Positions 1 to 15,000 of a stretch of 64,000 nt of DNA are shown here, one piece after another; position 1 is the first letter of the stretch, and each line of letters begins with the position of its first letter. Source of the stretch: Pseudopithomyces maydicus (Eukaryota > Ascomycota > Dothideomycetes > Pleosporales > Didymosphaeriaceae); NCBI GenBank assembly GCA_026873275.1, contig JANTUC010000005.1:1860001-1924000 (forward strand), given 5' to 3'. The notes beneath the pieces were generated by a model that saw only the letters and a list, made by a program, of their open reading frames with translations, searched no databases and had not been told where the DNA came from. A program made the position numbers and the translations under genes.

Positions 1-3000
1 TCTCCAGGTTCTTGCACGTCTCTCTAAGATCGTCGTCCATTGGTAGCAAAAGCTCGTCAGATTGAGGGAGATCTGATGATGCAGGCTGAACTACGGCCGT
101 GGAATTTGCCCTTGCATCGCCATTGATAGCGAAGAAAGTAGCCAAAGCCTTTGCTGAACTACGGCTCGCGGGTGCCACAAGTTCAACCGCAGACTGTATA
201 TTGTCGGCAAACTTGTCGTTTACATGGAATTCGATCTCAGCTAGTTCGATTCGTCGCCCATTCAGCTTGATCTGAGTGTCCTTTCGGCCAATGTAGGATA
301 TCGTGCCGTCCGGGTTATATCGAACGAGGTCTCCAGATTTGTACATTCTTGTAGTGGTGAAATTCTGGTGGTCCGAAGTAATCTGGGATACCCATGCCGG
401 GTTTGTGATAAACGCTTTCGCAGTCTTGACTTCTTCATTCAAATAACCTCGAGCAACGGAGTAGCCTTCGATGACAAGTTCACCGACGGCACCAATTGGC
501 ATGAGCTTGTCATGGTTGCGAGGATGAACAACCCACAAGCGGCACCCGGATGCATGCCCGATATTCCTACCATCAATATCAGCAGTCTTGTGAACCGTGC
601 TAGCAACCACTGCTGTTTCTGTTGGTCCGTATGCTGTTTTTGATTAGTAAGTGGTCAAATAGATGTTGATGGGTTTCTCACCTATCACGAACTGGAGATT
701 GTTCTGCCACTTCTCCGCTTCGGCAGCCGGTACTGCTTCACCTCCAGCAACTAGAGTTTTCAATGTCCGCAACTGATTGGGCTTGAGGATACTCAAGACT
801 GAAGGTGTTAAGAGGGACCAAGTGACCTTCATTCTGCGGATTGCTCCTGCGGGGTCCGATGCTCGCTCGTCCTCTGTGGGCACACAAACCGTTGCGCCCA
901 TCATCAACGCTGAGAGGATCTCAATGCAACTTGCGTCGAATGTATAGCTCGCGAATTGGAATGTACGAGAAGTCTGGTCGATACCCATTCCGCGGGTGAA
1001 CGCTAGGGCGCTTGTGCAAAATGCTTGATGCGGAACAATTGTTCCCTTAGGCTTACCTGTTGTCCCAGAGGTAAACAAGCAGTAAGCTGGATGGTCTGGA
1101 GTCACCTCAGACTTGAGGCGCATCTCCTTTGGCAAAGGAAGTTTGTTCAGAGAGAGACGGTCAACGATGACTGCGTTCCCAATGACCTCGCTTGCTATGG
1201 GGTGATGAAGCCTCGAGCACAAGGCGACCTTGGCTCCTACATCGTTGATGAGTTCGCGTAGGCGAGTGGGGGGTGTTTGGGATCTAGGGGCACCTATTTC
1301 ATGATAAGTATGTAGAGATACATCATTTCGATGTAGCACTTACGTATGCACCTCCTGCCTTCATAATAGCGATCATTGCCACTGGAGCCCAAGGGCTCTT
1401 CTCAAACAGAATGGGCACAAATACGTCAGGACCAACGCCAAGCGTTTGCAAATGCAGACCAAGGCGTGAGGTGGCTTCATCGAACTCTTGATATGTGAAG
1501 CTCACCTCTGCACTTTCAACGGCTTTTGCGGAACGTGGGCGAAGCAAGACCTGTTCCATGATAAGATTGTGCACGCATTGGCGCACTGGAGCAGGAATGC
1601 CTGCATTCCATTGCATGATGTGTTGCAGGCTACTTTTAGTAATGATGTCAAGTTCGACAATGGTCACATCTCTGTCGCCAGTCATGATGATGCTGGAAAG
1701 AATCTTGTCAAATGCATCAACCATGTTTCGCGCTTGTGAAGGATGGACCTTATCCTTCCAAAAACTAAAGTCAATAGTTGCTTCTTGCTCGGTCACATCT
1801 ACGTTGAGCGTGACTTGGAACTCCCCAGGATCCGCAGCTTCAACGTTCTCGTAGCTGAGAGCGGTCTTGGTGGGATCGCGAGACATTTGTCGCCGCTGGT
1901 AGGTGAACACCGTGTTGAAAAGCGAGGGTAGCTGAAGTTCGTGCTGGACATCTGCAAGTGAACAACCTTGGTGAGACAAAGCGTTGACTGAATGAGCCTG
2001 TAGGCTTTCCAGTAGCTGATGGATAGTGGATTCGTCAGAGAGTTCAAGACGGCAAATGAGCATGTTGACGAAACATCCGACAGCCTCATCAATGCCCTGG
2101 ACGGGAGCATCACGCCCTGAAGCTACCACTCCGAACGACACATCAGATTGGCCAACGAAAGTGTGGAGTACCAAAGCCCATGACAGTTGTAGGAGGCTAG
2201 ATAAAGTGACACCAAATCTCTTGCAGAACGCTTGCATAGCGGGAACATCGTGAACGAGTAGCTCGTAAGAGCCAAGTTCGTGTGGTCCGGGCGTGCCATC
2301 ATGAAGCACTGGGAAGAAACACGGCTCGATGCCGGCCAGATACGCCTTCCAAAAATTCACATCTGCCTCGCGGTTGCTTGTGAGAGTATGCGCAACAAAA
2401 TTGCTGTAGAGGGGCCCAACATCAGAGCGGCTGAGCTTGTGATCGTAGGCTCGTGCGAGATCATTAAGTATGATCGGAATGGATGTCCCATCACAGATTG
2501 CGTGACTCATCTCTAGCTTAACCCAAATCTCACCCTTCTTCGTCTTGCAGATCGTCAAACGATGAGGAGAGTTAAATTCCCGGAAGTCGATCAGTGGCTG
2601 TTTTCGGAGGAGGAGAGCTGGATTGTCCGTTTCAGAGTCGGCAATCCAAGCAATTCTACTCGATCGGTCTTTGAAAACAATTTGGTCCATTATTCCTGTC
2701 TTAGAGAGGCTGTCAATGAATACAGTTCTCAAGATCGGGTGGCGCTGCACCACAACCTGCCATGCCTCGGCAAGTTTTCGTGGATTGATCGATTGACCGT
2801 GAGATGTAGAGCGAACCTCCATGATACAGTGGTAGGAATACAACTCAGGATGCTTGAGCTGTGATAGAAGCATGCCTTGTTGCATTGGGGAAGCAGGATA
2901 GATGTCTTCAATATCCTCCACGCTGGTGCCAACTGGTAGCACTGCTGACAACTTGGACATGCCATTATATATTAGAGGCAGAAGTTTGAAGCTTTCCAAA

Positions 3001-6000
3001 CTGGGCTCTGAACGTAATTGAAGAAGTTGATCAACAGCGTCAACAAGAGTCTGCTTGCATTCAGCAATCCAGCTCTTTATCTCAAGCTGCCGGCTGGTGT
3101 TTCGGTTGAAATCGAAGGACAGCTTGATGGTGCCTTGCTTGACGAGGGCAGTCACCTCAAATAGAGCAAGACGTGGTGTGATATCAGAGATATCTTTCGT
3201 TGTGATGTTGGGCATTCGCTGTAGAAGAGCATTTTTGCGATCCATATTTTGCATCCGACCGAGATAATTGAAACTAATCTCAGCGGGCCAGTGGGATGCG
3301 AAAACATCCGAGCCCGAACCCGTGAGCATTCTGTAGGCAAAATAGGGCCGACCTTTTCCTGGGGTCTTTTCCCGAACACTGGATACCCATCGAATGGTAC
3401 TGACAATATCCGTCTGATCCTCTGGTGATACTGGAAGATGAATGGGTGTCATTGTAGTGCACCATCCCACTGTACGGCTGAGGTCTTGGGATTCAAAAGG
3501 TTCACGCCCGTGGCCTTCGTTATGTATCGTCGGAGTGTTCCGGTCGGGGAAAACCTTCCTGAAGGACTCGAGAATTGCCGCGATGAAAACATCGACGGGC
3601 TCAGTGGCAAGTGCATCGTGAGCGCCCAACAGTAGCATAGAGTCTTTGGGGCTTAATTCGAAATCCTCGCTGATGACATCGCCGTTGATGTTCTCTGACG
3701 CCTCCATATCCCAATACTCAAAATCGGCAGGAGGAATATTGGATAGCGGCATGACATTTGCGGCTGACTCCTGGCGAGCTTGTGCTGCCTGTTGGTTTGT
3801 CCAAGAATGGAATGGAAGGCTCTGTGGCGGGGGTGTTACGCCGCCGAGAAGATTCTCAAGGTCTTCTAGTATAACGCCCCAAGAGACCACATCAATAACC
3901 AAATGGTGGGCAACCAATCCGATGACTTGCGAAAAGTTGTCATCAACATCGAAGAGGTCAGCTGAGAAAACGGGACCCTTGATAATATCAAGAGTAGCCT
4001 GACTCTCATCGACGATTGGTTGGATGAACTCCTCACTGGCCGATTGTATTTGATGGTGTCGCAGCCTGAATGGATGCGGCGCCTTTGCGACAGTTTGCTT
4101 CCATAGCCCAGACTCAGTCTGGAAATAACGTGCGCGCAACATTGGATGAATATCGACGATGGCGTGAAGCGCCTTCTTGATCTCGTCCAGCTCAAATGCT
4201 CTGGAAAACTTGAACACAGTACTTTGATTGAAGTGACTGTAGGCAGTGCCAACCGTATCGAAAAAGAGCTTTTGAATCGGTGCAAGGTCAAAGGGAAGAC
4301 TGTAGTCTTCGGGTTGCGTCCTGGTGGCAGTAGATGGCTTGGTGAAAGATGCTGCCGCTGCGAGGGTGGCAATGGATTTTGCTTTGACAACGTCTTGTAC
4401 ACTGATAGCTAGGCCTTGAGCACGGCACATGGAGGAGACCTGCATGGCCGCGATCGAATCACCTCCAAGGCGCACGAAGGATTGGTTGAGACGAATATCC
4501 TCAGGCGCGAGGTTGAGCACCTTAGCAAATATCGTTTGAAGTTTCCGATCGACCCCTTCTGTCTTTACCTCAGGCTCCTCTAGACCGAGAGTCGCGACAG
4601 TGCGGTAAGTTTCATTGTCCATGCTCTCAAGCCATTGGACAACCTTTCTGCGGTCCATTTTCCCTGATGGCATCAAGGGAAATTTGGAGATGGCTACCCA
4701 CAAGGAAGGTACCATGTAAGAGGGGAGTCGCGTCTCAAGGCGTTCCCTAATGGTCGAAACATGGAACGATGCTGTCTCTTTAGAAAGCAGTTGCAAGTCC
4801 GCGGCAGAGGTACCGGATAGTGCCACGTCGCGGAGCGAGATAACACCAATGAGCCGCTTCGTGCATGGTCCAGTCTTGGGCACAGCTGCCAGTGCATTTT
4901 GCACCATAGAGTCTTGAATGAGATGGTGTTCGACTTCCTGGACTTCAAGTCTTTGTCCTCGCACTTTGGTCTATAAGTTGCACGTTAGCCAAGAAACATC
5001 AGTAAAGACAGCGAGAGCATACCTGGTTGTCTTTGCGTCCGAGGTAAAGCAAAGTACCATCTTCAATATACCTGACGAGATCACCGGTTTTGTAGAATCT
5101 CATCGAAGCTCCAACTTGCAAATGATCGCCCAATGTCCAGCTGACGCGATCAACATAGACCTCAGCTGTCTTCTCAGGATTGTTGAGATACCCCGAACCG
5201 ACACCTCCGCCTTCTAGAAGGAGTTCGCCAACAGCTCCAACCGGTGCTAGAAGGTTAATGTCGTCTTTGCAAACCACCCAGCCTCGAACAGTGACTGCTC
5301 TGCCGAGGTTGTTTGGTTTCATGGTTGGGTTCATGACATTAACAGTAGCTATGGCGCTGCACTCAGTAGGTCCGTATCCGTTACAAAGGGTCACTCGGTC
5401 GGCCCAAGTAAGAAGATCTTGTTGTGACATGGCCTCTCCAACCGAGAGGAGTGTTTTCAAACCGGGAACCTGAGAAGGCTGAATCATGCGGATGACTGAA
5501 GGAGTGAGGCATGCGAGATTAATTCTCATGCGATTGATCACTCCAGCCAGGTCGTTGGTTCTTGAGTTTTGATCAGGGACACAGACTGTACCTCCCGATA
5601 TCAAAGTACTGAATATTTCGATGAGGCACGCATCGAACGTGTATGATGAGAATTGTAGAACACGGGAGCTTTCAGATATGCCAAAGGCAGGAGCAAAAGC
5701 AGCAGATGCTGACGACCACGCTCGATGGTTGATTACAGCACCCTTAGGCTTCCCAGTCGACCCTGAGGTGAAAAGGATATAGGCCGTTGCGTCACTTGGA
5801 ACCGAGGGAAGATGGTGTGGTGACCCTCGTTGGCCATCTGTAGTCTTTCGATTGACAACGAATGTCTTACGGTGAATGGACTTGCATAAAGGCTCATGCT
5901 GTGCACCGCAAAGTATAAATTCCGCTTTCACATCATCCACGATTTCTTGTAGTCGAAGAAGGGGTGCCTCGAAATCAAGCGGGACGAATGCTGCGCCACA

Positions 6001-9000
6001 CTTCATGATTGCGAACATGGCAATGATTGTCCAACCCGACTTCTCGAAACAGATCGGCACATAGCTCTTCGGTGTGACACCGAGAGACATAAGCCGCGAT
6101 GCAAGGCGGGTGGTACGCTCATCGAATTCTTCATAGGATATCTCTCCCGTATCCCAAGAATCGATGGCAATTGACGTTGGCCGAAGTATAACTTGGCTTT
6201 GGGAAACACTGTCATGGATGCACCTATCCACGATGTTGACCGGTCTACCATTCCATGAAGAGATTGTGTCTTGATCCATGTGACTGAGTATATCCAGATC
6301 GCCAATGGACCGCTGGAGTGACGATTCTGAATTGAGAAGACCGACGAAGAATTCGAATTGTTCGAGAAGTCTCTGAACCAACCAAGTGGAGATGACTTGG
6401 TTATCATGATGAGCTTCAACTTCGATGCCATCCCCATCTACAGAGCAATTGAAAATCAAACCGTAGTTGAAGAAGTTGGTACCGACTGCACCTGTGCTTT
6501 GCAAGTTCCAGAGTCCACCTTCGGGGTCTTTCATGTTGTCACCACTTGCAATCACCAGTAGACTCTGGAAATCGCATGCCGCAGCAGTGTCAGAACTCAG
6601 TTTGCGGATATGTTGTAATCCAGCAAACTGGTGAGGAATAGCGGAAGAGGTTTGTCGCTGGACTTCCCGGAGATATTCTTCAACCTTGAGTCGACGATTC
6701 AGCTTCAAGCGTACTGGAGATGTTGTGATGGTGGCACCGATGATATCTTCCATGCCTGGGACGGGTACTTCTCGCCCACTGTTTGTCTCTCCCCATAAAA
6801 TGTCATCTGAACCAGAATAGGTCGCCAACAGCAGAGCCCAAGCCGAGCGAAGTAGAGAAGGCATAGTGATATCCGTACCACTTCTACGTTTAACCGAGAA
6901 ATGGTGAAGGAGCTGGCCAGAAGCTTCGACTTTGTAGTCTGGGCTTGGTAGTTGAGGGAACTGGGGAGCTGTCATGTCTTCAAACGTCGAAAGCCAAAAG
7001 TCGTCAGACTCTTTTGTGTCAAGCGAGGACAAGTACTTGATGAATCTGGAATAAGGCACAACAGTGGTCGAGGCTTGGGTGCCCTCCTGGTAGTATCTTT
7101 CTACTCGACTTAGCAGGTTTGTCAGGCTCCATCCATCATACACCGCATGATGTGCTGTCCAGACGAAGAACACCGAGCTAGTGCCTTGCCCAACAATTGT
7201 ATAAGATGCCAATGGACCGCCGGGTTTGGCGGGCAGATGACGGTGCACATTGCTGATATCGCGTAGGTCTTCCAATTGCAACCATGCAGTGCCCTCGCGG
7301 ACAACGACCTGTAGAAAGCCTTGGTCTTCTACATAGATAATACGCGTGCGCAATATAGCTTCTTCGGAAACAACCCTATCCCAAGCCTTCTGAAAGCGGT
7401 CGATATCGATGTTGGGAGGCAGCCGATATATTGTCTCAGCGACGTAGGAGCCCGGCTCCTTCGCCGAGAGTGCAATAAGTCCCTCTTGAAGTCGACTAGA
7501 TGGATAGATGTCTTCAATGGAATCAGGAAATACCCCGCATTCAGTTGCAGCGAAGTCGATAATAAGACGCTTTCTATCTTCCGGTAACAGCTCGAATGGT
7601 ACCAGATCTGGCTGATCAGCAGCTGACAGCTCCTCGGAAGACAGGAGAACCGCGGAAGCCGCCATATCGACTAATCTGGGGTGAGCAAATATGTTGGCCA
7701 CAGCTAACATCATGCCTTCCTTCCGACTTGCCGTCACTAGCCGCATTGCACCAATTGAATCGCCTCCTAGGCGGAAGAAGGAGTCGTCTGCACCGATGGA
7801 ATCTGCGGGCATGTTCAATACAGAAGCCCACGTTTTTGCGAGTGCAATTTCCAGGGCACCCGATGGCGCCCGGCCACTCTTACCCGCGAGGCGGTAAATG
7901 TGCAAATCTTCTTCGGGTATACTTTGGGCAAGTTGTCGTAAGATCTTACGGTCGAGCTTTCCAGAAGTTGTCATGGGCATTGCATTCATGGGTACGAACA
8001 TGGAAGGGACGTAGTAGGATGGAAGTGCGTTGGCAAGGGCAACCTCCGCCTCTTTTACCTTCACTCGAACAGTGTCTGTCATTTCCCCAACTGCTGGCGT
8101 GCCGTTGTCAGACAAGTCTGTGATGTCAGGCAGACAAACAAAGCCGACCAAAGCTTTCGTTCCTTTACTGTCAGTAAACTTGACCAGTTCGACAGCAGAC
8201 TGGGCGTTAGAATGAAGAGAGAGCTTCAGGTGGTGTTCAATCTCCCCAAGCTCGATTCGTTGTCCATTCAGCTATAATTCGTCAGTGGATGAATATGGGA
8301 TACCTCGGTCACAATTTGGCGTACCTTCACCTGCGAGTCCTTCCTGCCAAGATACATCATCTCTCCCTGGCCTGTGTAATGTACCAAATCCCCGGTACAG
8401 TAGAATTGACGAGGATTGTCATCACCAGTACAAGCCCAAGTAGGGTTCTGGATGAATGCCAGTCGAGTCTTCTCGGGGTCCTGTAGATAGCCACGCGCAA
8501 GAATTGGGCCTTCGATGAGCAATTCACCTTTACAGCCAATCGGAACAAGCCGGTTGCGATCCTCTGGATCTACAACCCAAGAAACACTACCAACAGCTTT
8601 GCCAATGTTGGTTGGTTCCCCTGGTTGTTTGAAGTCCTTGAAAGCAGAGTTGACAGAGGCTTCACTGGGCCCGTACTGACCGACAACATGCACGAAAGGG
8701 GTCCACTGGTCCAATACCGCTTTGGTTAAAGCTTCACCGCCAAGGGCCAGATTCTTTACCCCGGGTACATCTCTTGGGTTGAGCAAAGAGGCAACGGTAG
8801 GGGTCAAGTCCATGAAATTTGCACCTAGGCGAGAGATTGCACCGGCAAGATCATTCATACCTGCGGATGGGTCAGTAGATCGACGGATGAATGGGCAATA
8901 TACTGACGGTCTTCTTCGGAAGGAACGCAGACACAACCGCCCCTCTGTAACGTGGTGAACATCTCTTCTAGAGAGTTGTCGAATGTGTATGAAGCAAATT

Positions 9001-12000
9001 GCAGGAATCTTGTGTCACGACCCACACCCAATCGACTCCCGTGTGCATCAGCACTGGTAACAAATGCCATGTGCTCCAACACTACACCTTTTGGACGTCC
9101 AGTGCTCCCGCTCGTGAAGATCACAAATGCTGGATTGTTAGGCTCAACAGTCGGACACGCCGAGCCTTCTACATCTGTCAGATCGTCCAGCAACACAGAG
9201 TCAACAATGACCACGTCGGGGACAATGTCCTCGAATAGTTCAGATCGAAGGGCAGTGGTGAGTACCACCTGAGCTTGAGTATCCTCCACTCGCGACTCAA
9301 GTGCTTGTTTCGGGTGTTTGGCATCAAGCGGCACAGCCGCCCCACCAGCTTTGAGAACAGCTAGCATAGCGATGATCGCGAAAGTGCTTTTATCGAAACA
9401 TGTGGGCACAAAAACTTCCGGGCCAACGCCGAGATCGACGAGGTAATGTGCTAAGCGCTCGGTGGTTTCGTCCAACTCGGCATATGTGTAGTTGCCATCG
9501 TGGCCGCAGATTGCTGGAGCGTCAGGGCATACCTGTGGAACAGTTTTAGCTTAATCTTGTCTTCCTACCGGATGATAGGGTAACAAGAGAGTATCCAAAG
9601 GGCATATTGCCTCCCCATTGGTGAGTGACTTACCTTGACCCATTCTTGAAATCTACGATGCACACACTCGTAGATAGTATCTGGCATGATGTTCCAGTCC
9701 TGGATCTTATGCCAATGTTTTCCGCTCATATGATCAAGGGAGTTTATGCTGTGTTCGGCGCTATGAAGAATATTTTCCAGAGCACGTACAAATGTGCTAG
9801 CGACGTTGTCTGCCTGAGAAGGAGATAGATGGTCTGTCCAGAAATCAAGATCGATCATGGCAGCTTCATTTGAAACCTCAATGTTGATAGAGACTGGATA
9901 TTCAGTCGGGTCGTATATAGGTACTACCTCGGTGAACTTGAGTTGGTTGCTGCTAGTGACAGTGTCTGGTGGCAGTCTTCGATAAGAGAGAGCAGTGTTG
10001 AATAAATTAGCACCAGCCAAGTCCAACATGTGCTGCACTTCGGCAAGGGCGACGTGACGATGTGGTATTGCGTTCACGTAATCTTCTTGAACGACCCTGA
10101 TGACGTCCAGAAGTGACCGTGATCCTTCGGAAAACTGTACACGGCAAACAAGGGTATTGATAATCGGTCCTACCATATCCTGCACACGATGGATATCATC
10201 AGAATCCCTTGCTGAAGTTAGGTAACCGAAAGTAACATCTGAACTGCCAACGTAGAGGCTCAGAGTCAATGCCCACGCTGTGTGGAAGATGTTGGCCAGT
10301 GTGATTCCGTGGGTGTTACAGAACGCTTGTAAGTCAAAGATGCTGATATTGCCGCAGTCCACACGAATGTTTTCCAATCGTTTCTCCGCAACAATACCGT
10401 CATTCAGAGCTGGAAAGGAGCACACTTCGCTTCCTTGCAGATACGTTTGCCAAAATTTGAGACTGGATTCCTGCGGCTGATCCATCAGATAAGCTATGTA
10501 GTCGGCGTACATGGGTCCATCTTCGGCCAGTCGATTTTCGTAAGCTTCTTGCAGATCACGGAAGATAACGCTCATGGAATGACCGTCCATAATGGCATGG
10601 CTTATTTCTAGACAGCAGAATGTCCGGCCATCGGATAAACTGCATATAGTGAAACGGTGAGGAGATTTATTACCAGTCTCGTAGCTGACAGTGCGCTGTT
10701 GTTTGAGCCGTTGAAGTGCCTCCTCTCCCGTGGTGCATTCTAGATGTACGATATTGGGGTCGGCTTTAGTGAGAACAATCTGGTCATAAAGACCTTCTGC
10801 AGTGTCGACATTTTCCATGAATATCGTACGCAAAGAAGGGTGTCTCGCAACGACCTTTGTCCAACTGTCGGCAACGTGTTTCCACTTGACTCGACCGTTC
10901 GGGACGGTGAGCTCATGAATGGTAACAGCTGCATAGAATCCGGCGTCTTTGGACTGAGAAAGCAAAAGACCCTCCTGCATGCTAGAACAGGGATACGCAG
11001 ACTCTATCTCATTGGATTGAATACCCATTTTTGAAAGACGGTTCAGCATGACTTGAAAACGTTCTTCGTCAAGTGAGAGAAGTGGAAAGTCGCTCAAAGT
11101 TGGCCTTGGGGTGACAGAAGGTAACGCTTGTATCAAATCTGTTAATGTATCTTTGCAATGTGACACCCACTTCTGGATTTCATCTTGATGTGCCATATGC
11201 CGGTTGAATGTGAATGCGAATTTGAGCTGGCCTTTGAATACGATGGCAGACGTCTCAAACAGAGCGAAGCGAGGTGAAGCATATCCCACATCCGCAGTAC
11301 CGCCAGCCTCGCGTGTCTCTCCAGCCATGCTTTCGAGCGGCTGTAGCAGAGCATCGGTGCGTTCCAATTGCTGGTAAATATTAGAAACACTATGAAACGC
11401 TAGGGGAAGAGCTCTAGAGACTGACCTGGTACTGTCCAAGGTAATTGAAACTAATCTCCCACGGCCAGTGAGTCTGGTAGGCGTCCTTGCCCTGCGTAGT
11501 GAGGACTCGTTTGGCAAAATAAGGGCGACCATTATTGGGGATTCGACGCCTAAAATCTTTCACGATGCGAACAGTGTCAATGGGGTCGTCCGCGGGTGTC
11601 GCAAATATAGGGTAAACTGTAGTGAACCAACCAACTGTGCGGGATATGTCCACATCGGAGTTCCAAGGCTCCCTGCCATGCCCTTCGTTGAATATTGCCG
11701 GTACAGGTCTATCAGTGAAAACTTTGACCCATGAGTGAAGCAACGAGGCCAAAAGCACTTCAACAGGCTCCGTTTTGAGTGGGGAGTGGCAGTCTCCCAT
11801 GAAAAGTTGTGTGAGGACAGAGTCGAGTTCGAAACTAGCATGACCAGCATTACCATAAGTATTGTCAGAGTGCTTGATATTCCAGTAACCAAAGTCGAGG
11901 GCTGGAATATCCACGCAAGGCAGCACTTTTTGTAGTGACTGTGTTTCAGCATGGTCGCGTTGCAATAATGCCCATTTTTGGAAGGGCATGGCTGGTGGTA

Positions 12001-15000
12001 GCAACGTGCCATCTGTAAGTATCTCCTCAAGTTCTTCAAGAATCAAACGCCAAGATACCAAGTCGATCACTAGATGGTGTGCTACAAGAAACGCGTGCTG
12101 TTCGTTTCCAAACTCGAACAAATCTGCTGCGAGTAAAGGGCCCGCGGCATGGTCAAGGCACTTCTGAGAGTCCTCGATCATCTCATCGATCTTGTCTTTT
12201 GTTGACACAGCCTGATGACGGAATCGATAGGAGTTGATTACATCGTCTGTTACGCGTTGGTGCCAGACCTGCTCATCAGACTGTGAAAACCGAGCCCGAA
12301 GCATAGCTAAAGCAAAGTCAGATCTACGTTCTCTGGAAAGTTTGGGGATATACTAACAGTGTCTACCCACGAGTTTTTCCACAGCAGCGCGGAACGCGTC
12401 AGCTTGTACCCTACGGGCCAACTTCAGATAGAACGATTGATTGAAGTGGCCATGGCCTTGGTTGGGAAGCTGGAACCAAAGGTGCTGGATTGGTGTGAGA
12501 TCAAAAGGCACGTCAATCTCTTCAACGGTATTGTCCATGGAGATCTGAACATCTTTTGCCAAAGTAGCCAGCTCAATTATCGATCGAGCGCGTAGAATAT
12601 CCTGTACGCCAAGACCAATGCCATGTTTCCTGCATTGGCCCATTACCTGCATCGCTGAGATGGAGTCACCTCCCAGTGATAAGAAGGCACGATTCAAAGC
12701 AATTTGATCATCTGAAAGGTTTAATACACGGGCCCAGATTGATCGCAGTGTACTTTCTAGAGGGGTCTGGGTTTGGTCTTGAGATTGAGAGTCCGTATTT
12801 ACGGGCATGGCTTGTTGATACATCTCGTCGGACATTCCACTAAGCCATTGAGCTGTGCGCTTTCTGTCCAGTTTTCCAGACGTGAGGAAAGGGAGCGATT
12901 CAACCGCAAGCCAAACCGTCGGCACCATGTAGAATGGGAGTCGGGTGGAAACTCGAGCGCGGATAGCTTCTATGCTGACGTGAGCCATAGCGTTCTCTTG
13001 TCCGTCGAGGAGGACAAGTGGGCGGTCTTCTGAGGCATGCGCGGCGAAAGATACAACTGCAACCAGTCTTTCCTTGCAGGGACCGGCTTTGGGCAGGAAG
13101 ACCAGGTTGTGTTTGATTGAAGCATCCAGGTTCAAGTGATGTTCAATCTCAAGAAGCTCGATTCTCTGGCCATGATACTTCTGCATGGTACGTTAGATGA
13201 ATGCATGTTGTTCGAAGGCGGCCATGCTTACCACTTGATTATCTTTTCTGCCAGCAATATTAAAGCCACCATCGGGTCGCTGGACAACTAAATCACCGGT
13301 GAGATAGCCTCTGAAAGAACGATCAGACGCCCAAGCAACATTGTCGACGAAGGCCTGGGCTGTTTTCTCCTCGTCACCCAAATAACCCCGCGCAGCAATG
13401 GGGCCCTCGACCAGAAGTTCACCAACACACCCGACAGGAAGCCTGCGGTGGCGGTCTTGGGGATCGACTACCCACAAATGGCAACCAACTGGAAAACCGA
13501 TGTCCTTTGGGTCTGATGTGGGTTGCATGTGCAAGGTCGACGAGGAACACACGGAACACTCACTGGGACCATACCCGTTAATCAAGTTGATCTTGGACCA
13601 TGTGTCAAGATTAGCTTGTGACATGGCCTCACCCATGAGGATGATGGTCGCCAATGTCGGCACCATGGAAGGGTCTAGGAAGCGCACAAAGGTGGGTGTG
13701 AGACTGGCCCAGGTCACGCGCATGTCATTCATGACCTTGTCAATGTTGTTCAATCGGTCGTCTTCATCAGGAATACAAATTGTACCACCAAACATCAAAG
13801 GCGATAGAATCTCAAGCACGGAAGAGTCGAAAGAGTGGGCAGCAAATTGTAGAGCACGCAGCGGCTTCGTATCAAAGCCGAGGCCAACATAGTGGGCGCG
13901 GGCGCCAGTACAATAATTGCCATGTTCGAGCAAGGACAGTTTGGGCATGCCCGTCGTGCCCGAGGTCGGAATGATGTATGCGGCATTGTGGCTGTCTACC
14001 TGGGTCTGGGGTCGACCTTCAAAAGGCGGCAGTGAGGCGAAGAGGGTATCGTCAATGGCAAGCAGGTGGTCGACAAGGCCATGGAGCGACGCGGCCGTGT
14101 CGGCGGAAGAGCACAGTGCAGTCTTGGCGCCAGCGGCGCGGACAAGATGCTCGACGCGCTCCTTGGGCGCGGCGGGATCGAGCGGGAGGACTGGGCGGGT
14201 AGTCAGTCGATCAATCGGGGAATAAGAGGCGGCGCTGGTGTTGGAGTTGCGCGGGGGGAAGGCGGCGCGGGGGTCGCGATAAGGAAACGACGACGACGGC
14301 AAGGAACAATATACTTACAGGCACCCCCTGCAATCAGCACACCCAACATCGCGACGACGTTCCATCGTGTCCTATTCTCGTTACCTGCGTGTCCTCTCCA
14401 AGAGACGGCATACTCACTTGCGAAAGCATAGCGGCACAACCACCTCCGGACCGACGCCCAGCGCCATCAACCGCGCTGCCAGCCGACAAGCCAGCATGTC
14501 GAGCTCGCGGTACGTAAAGCTGCCATCCCATGATGCGACGGCCTCAGCATCAGGCATGCGCTTCGTTACGTCGGCGATGCTATCGTGGATCGTACGGTCG
14601 ACGCGGACCAAGGGCGTCGAGTTCCACTTCTCAATCTGGGCGCGGTTGCGCTCGCTCAGCACATCGACCTCACCCACCTTCAGTTCGGGCGACGAGAGAA
14701 CCGTTGCCAAGGCCTTCTCCGTTGTGCTCGCGATGCTCCGTGCAAAATCTGTTGGCACGTATGAATTGCGGTACTCGAGGAGGAGACTGATGCCCGTCTT
14801 CAACACCTTCACCAGGAGCCGGAGTTGACACTTGATACACCAGTCAGCGACCATCACCACCACGGTCTGTACACTATGGGGCCACTCACAGACTCATCCA
14901 TGGAAACGGCCGAAGCCTTGTTCAACCCCACCTTGGTGCCTCCCTGGGCCGCAAAACGAAACAAGACAGACGTATTGTAGTCGAACCTCTCATGCCCGGG

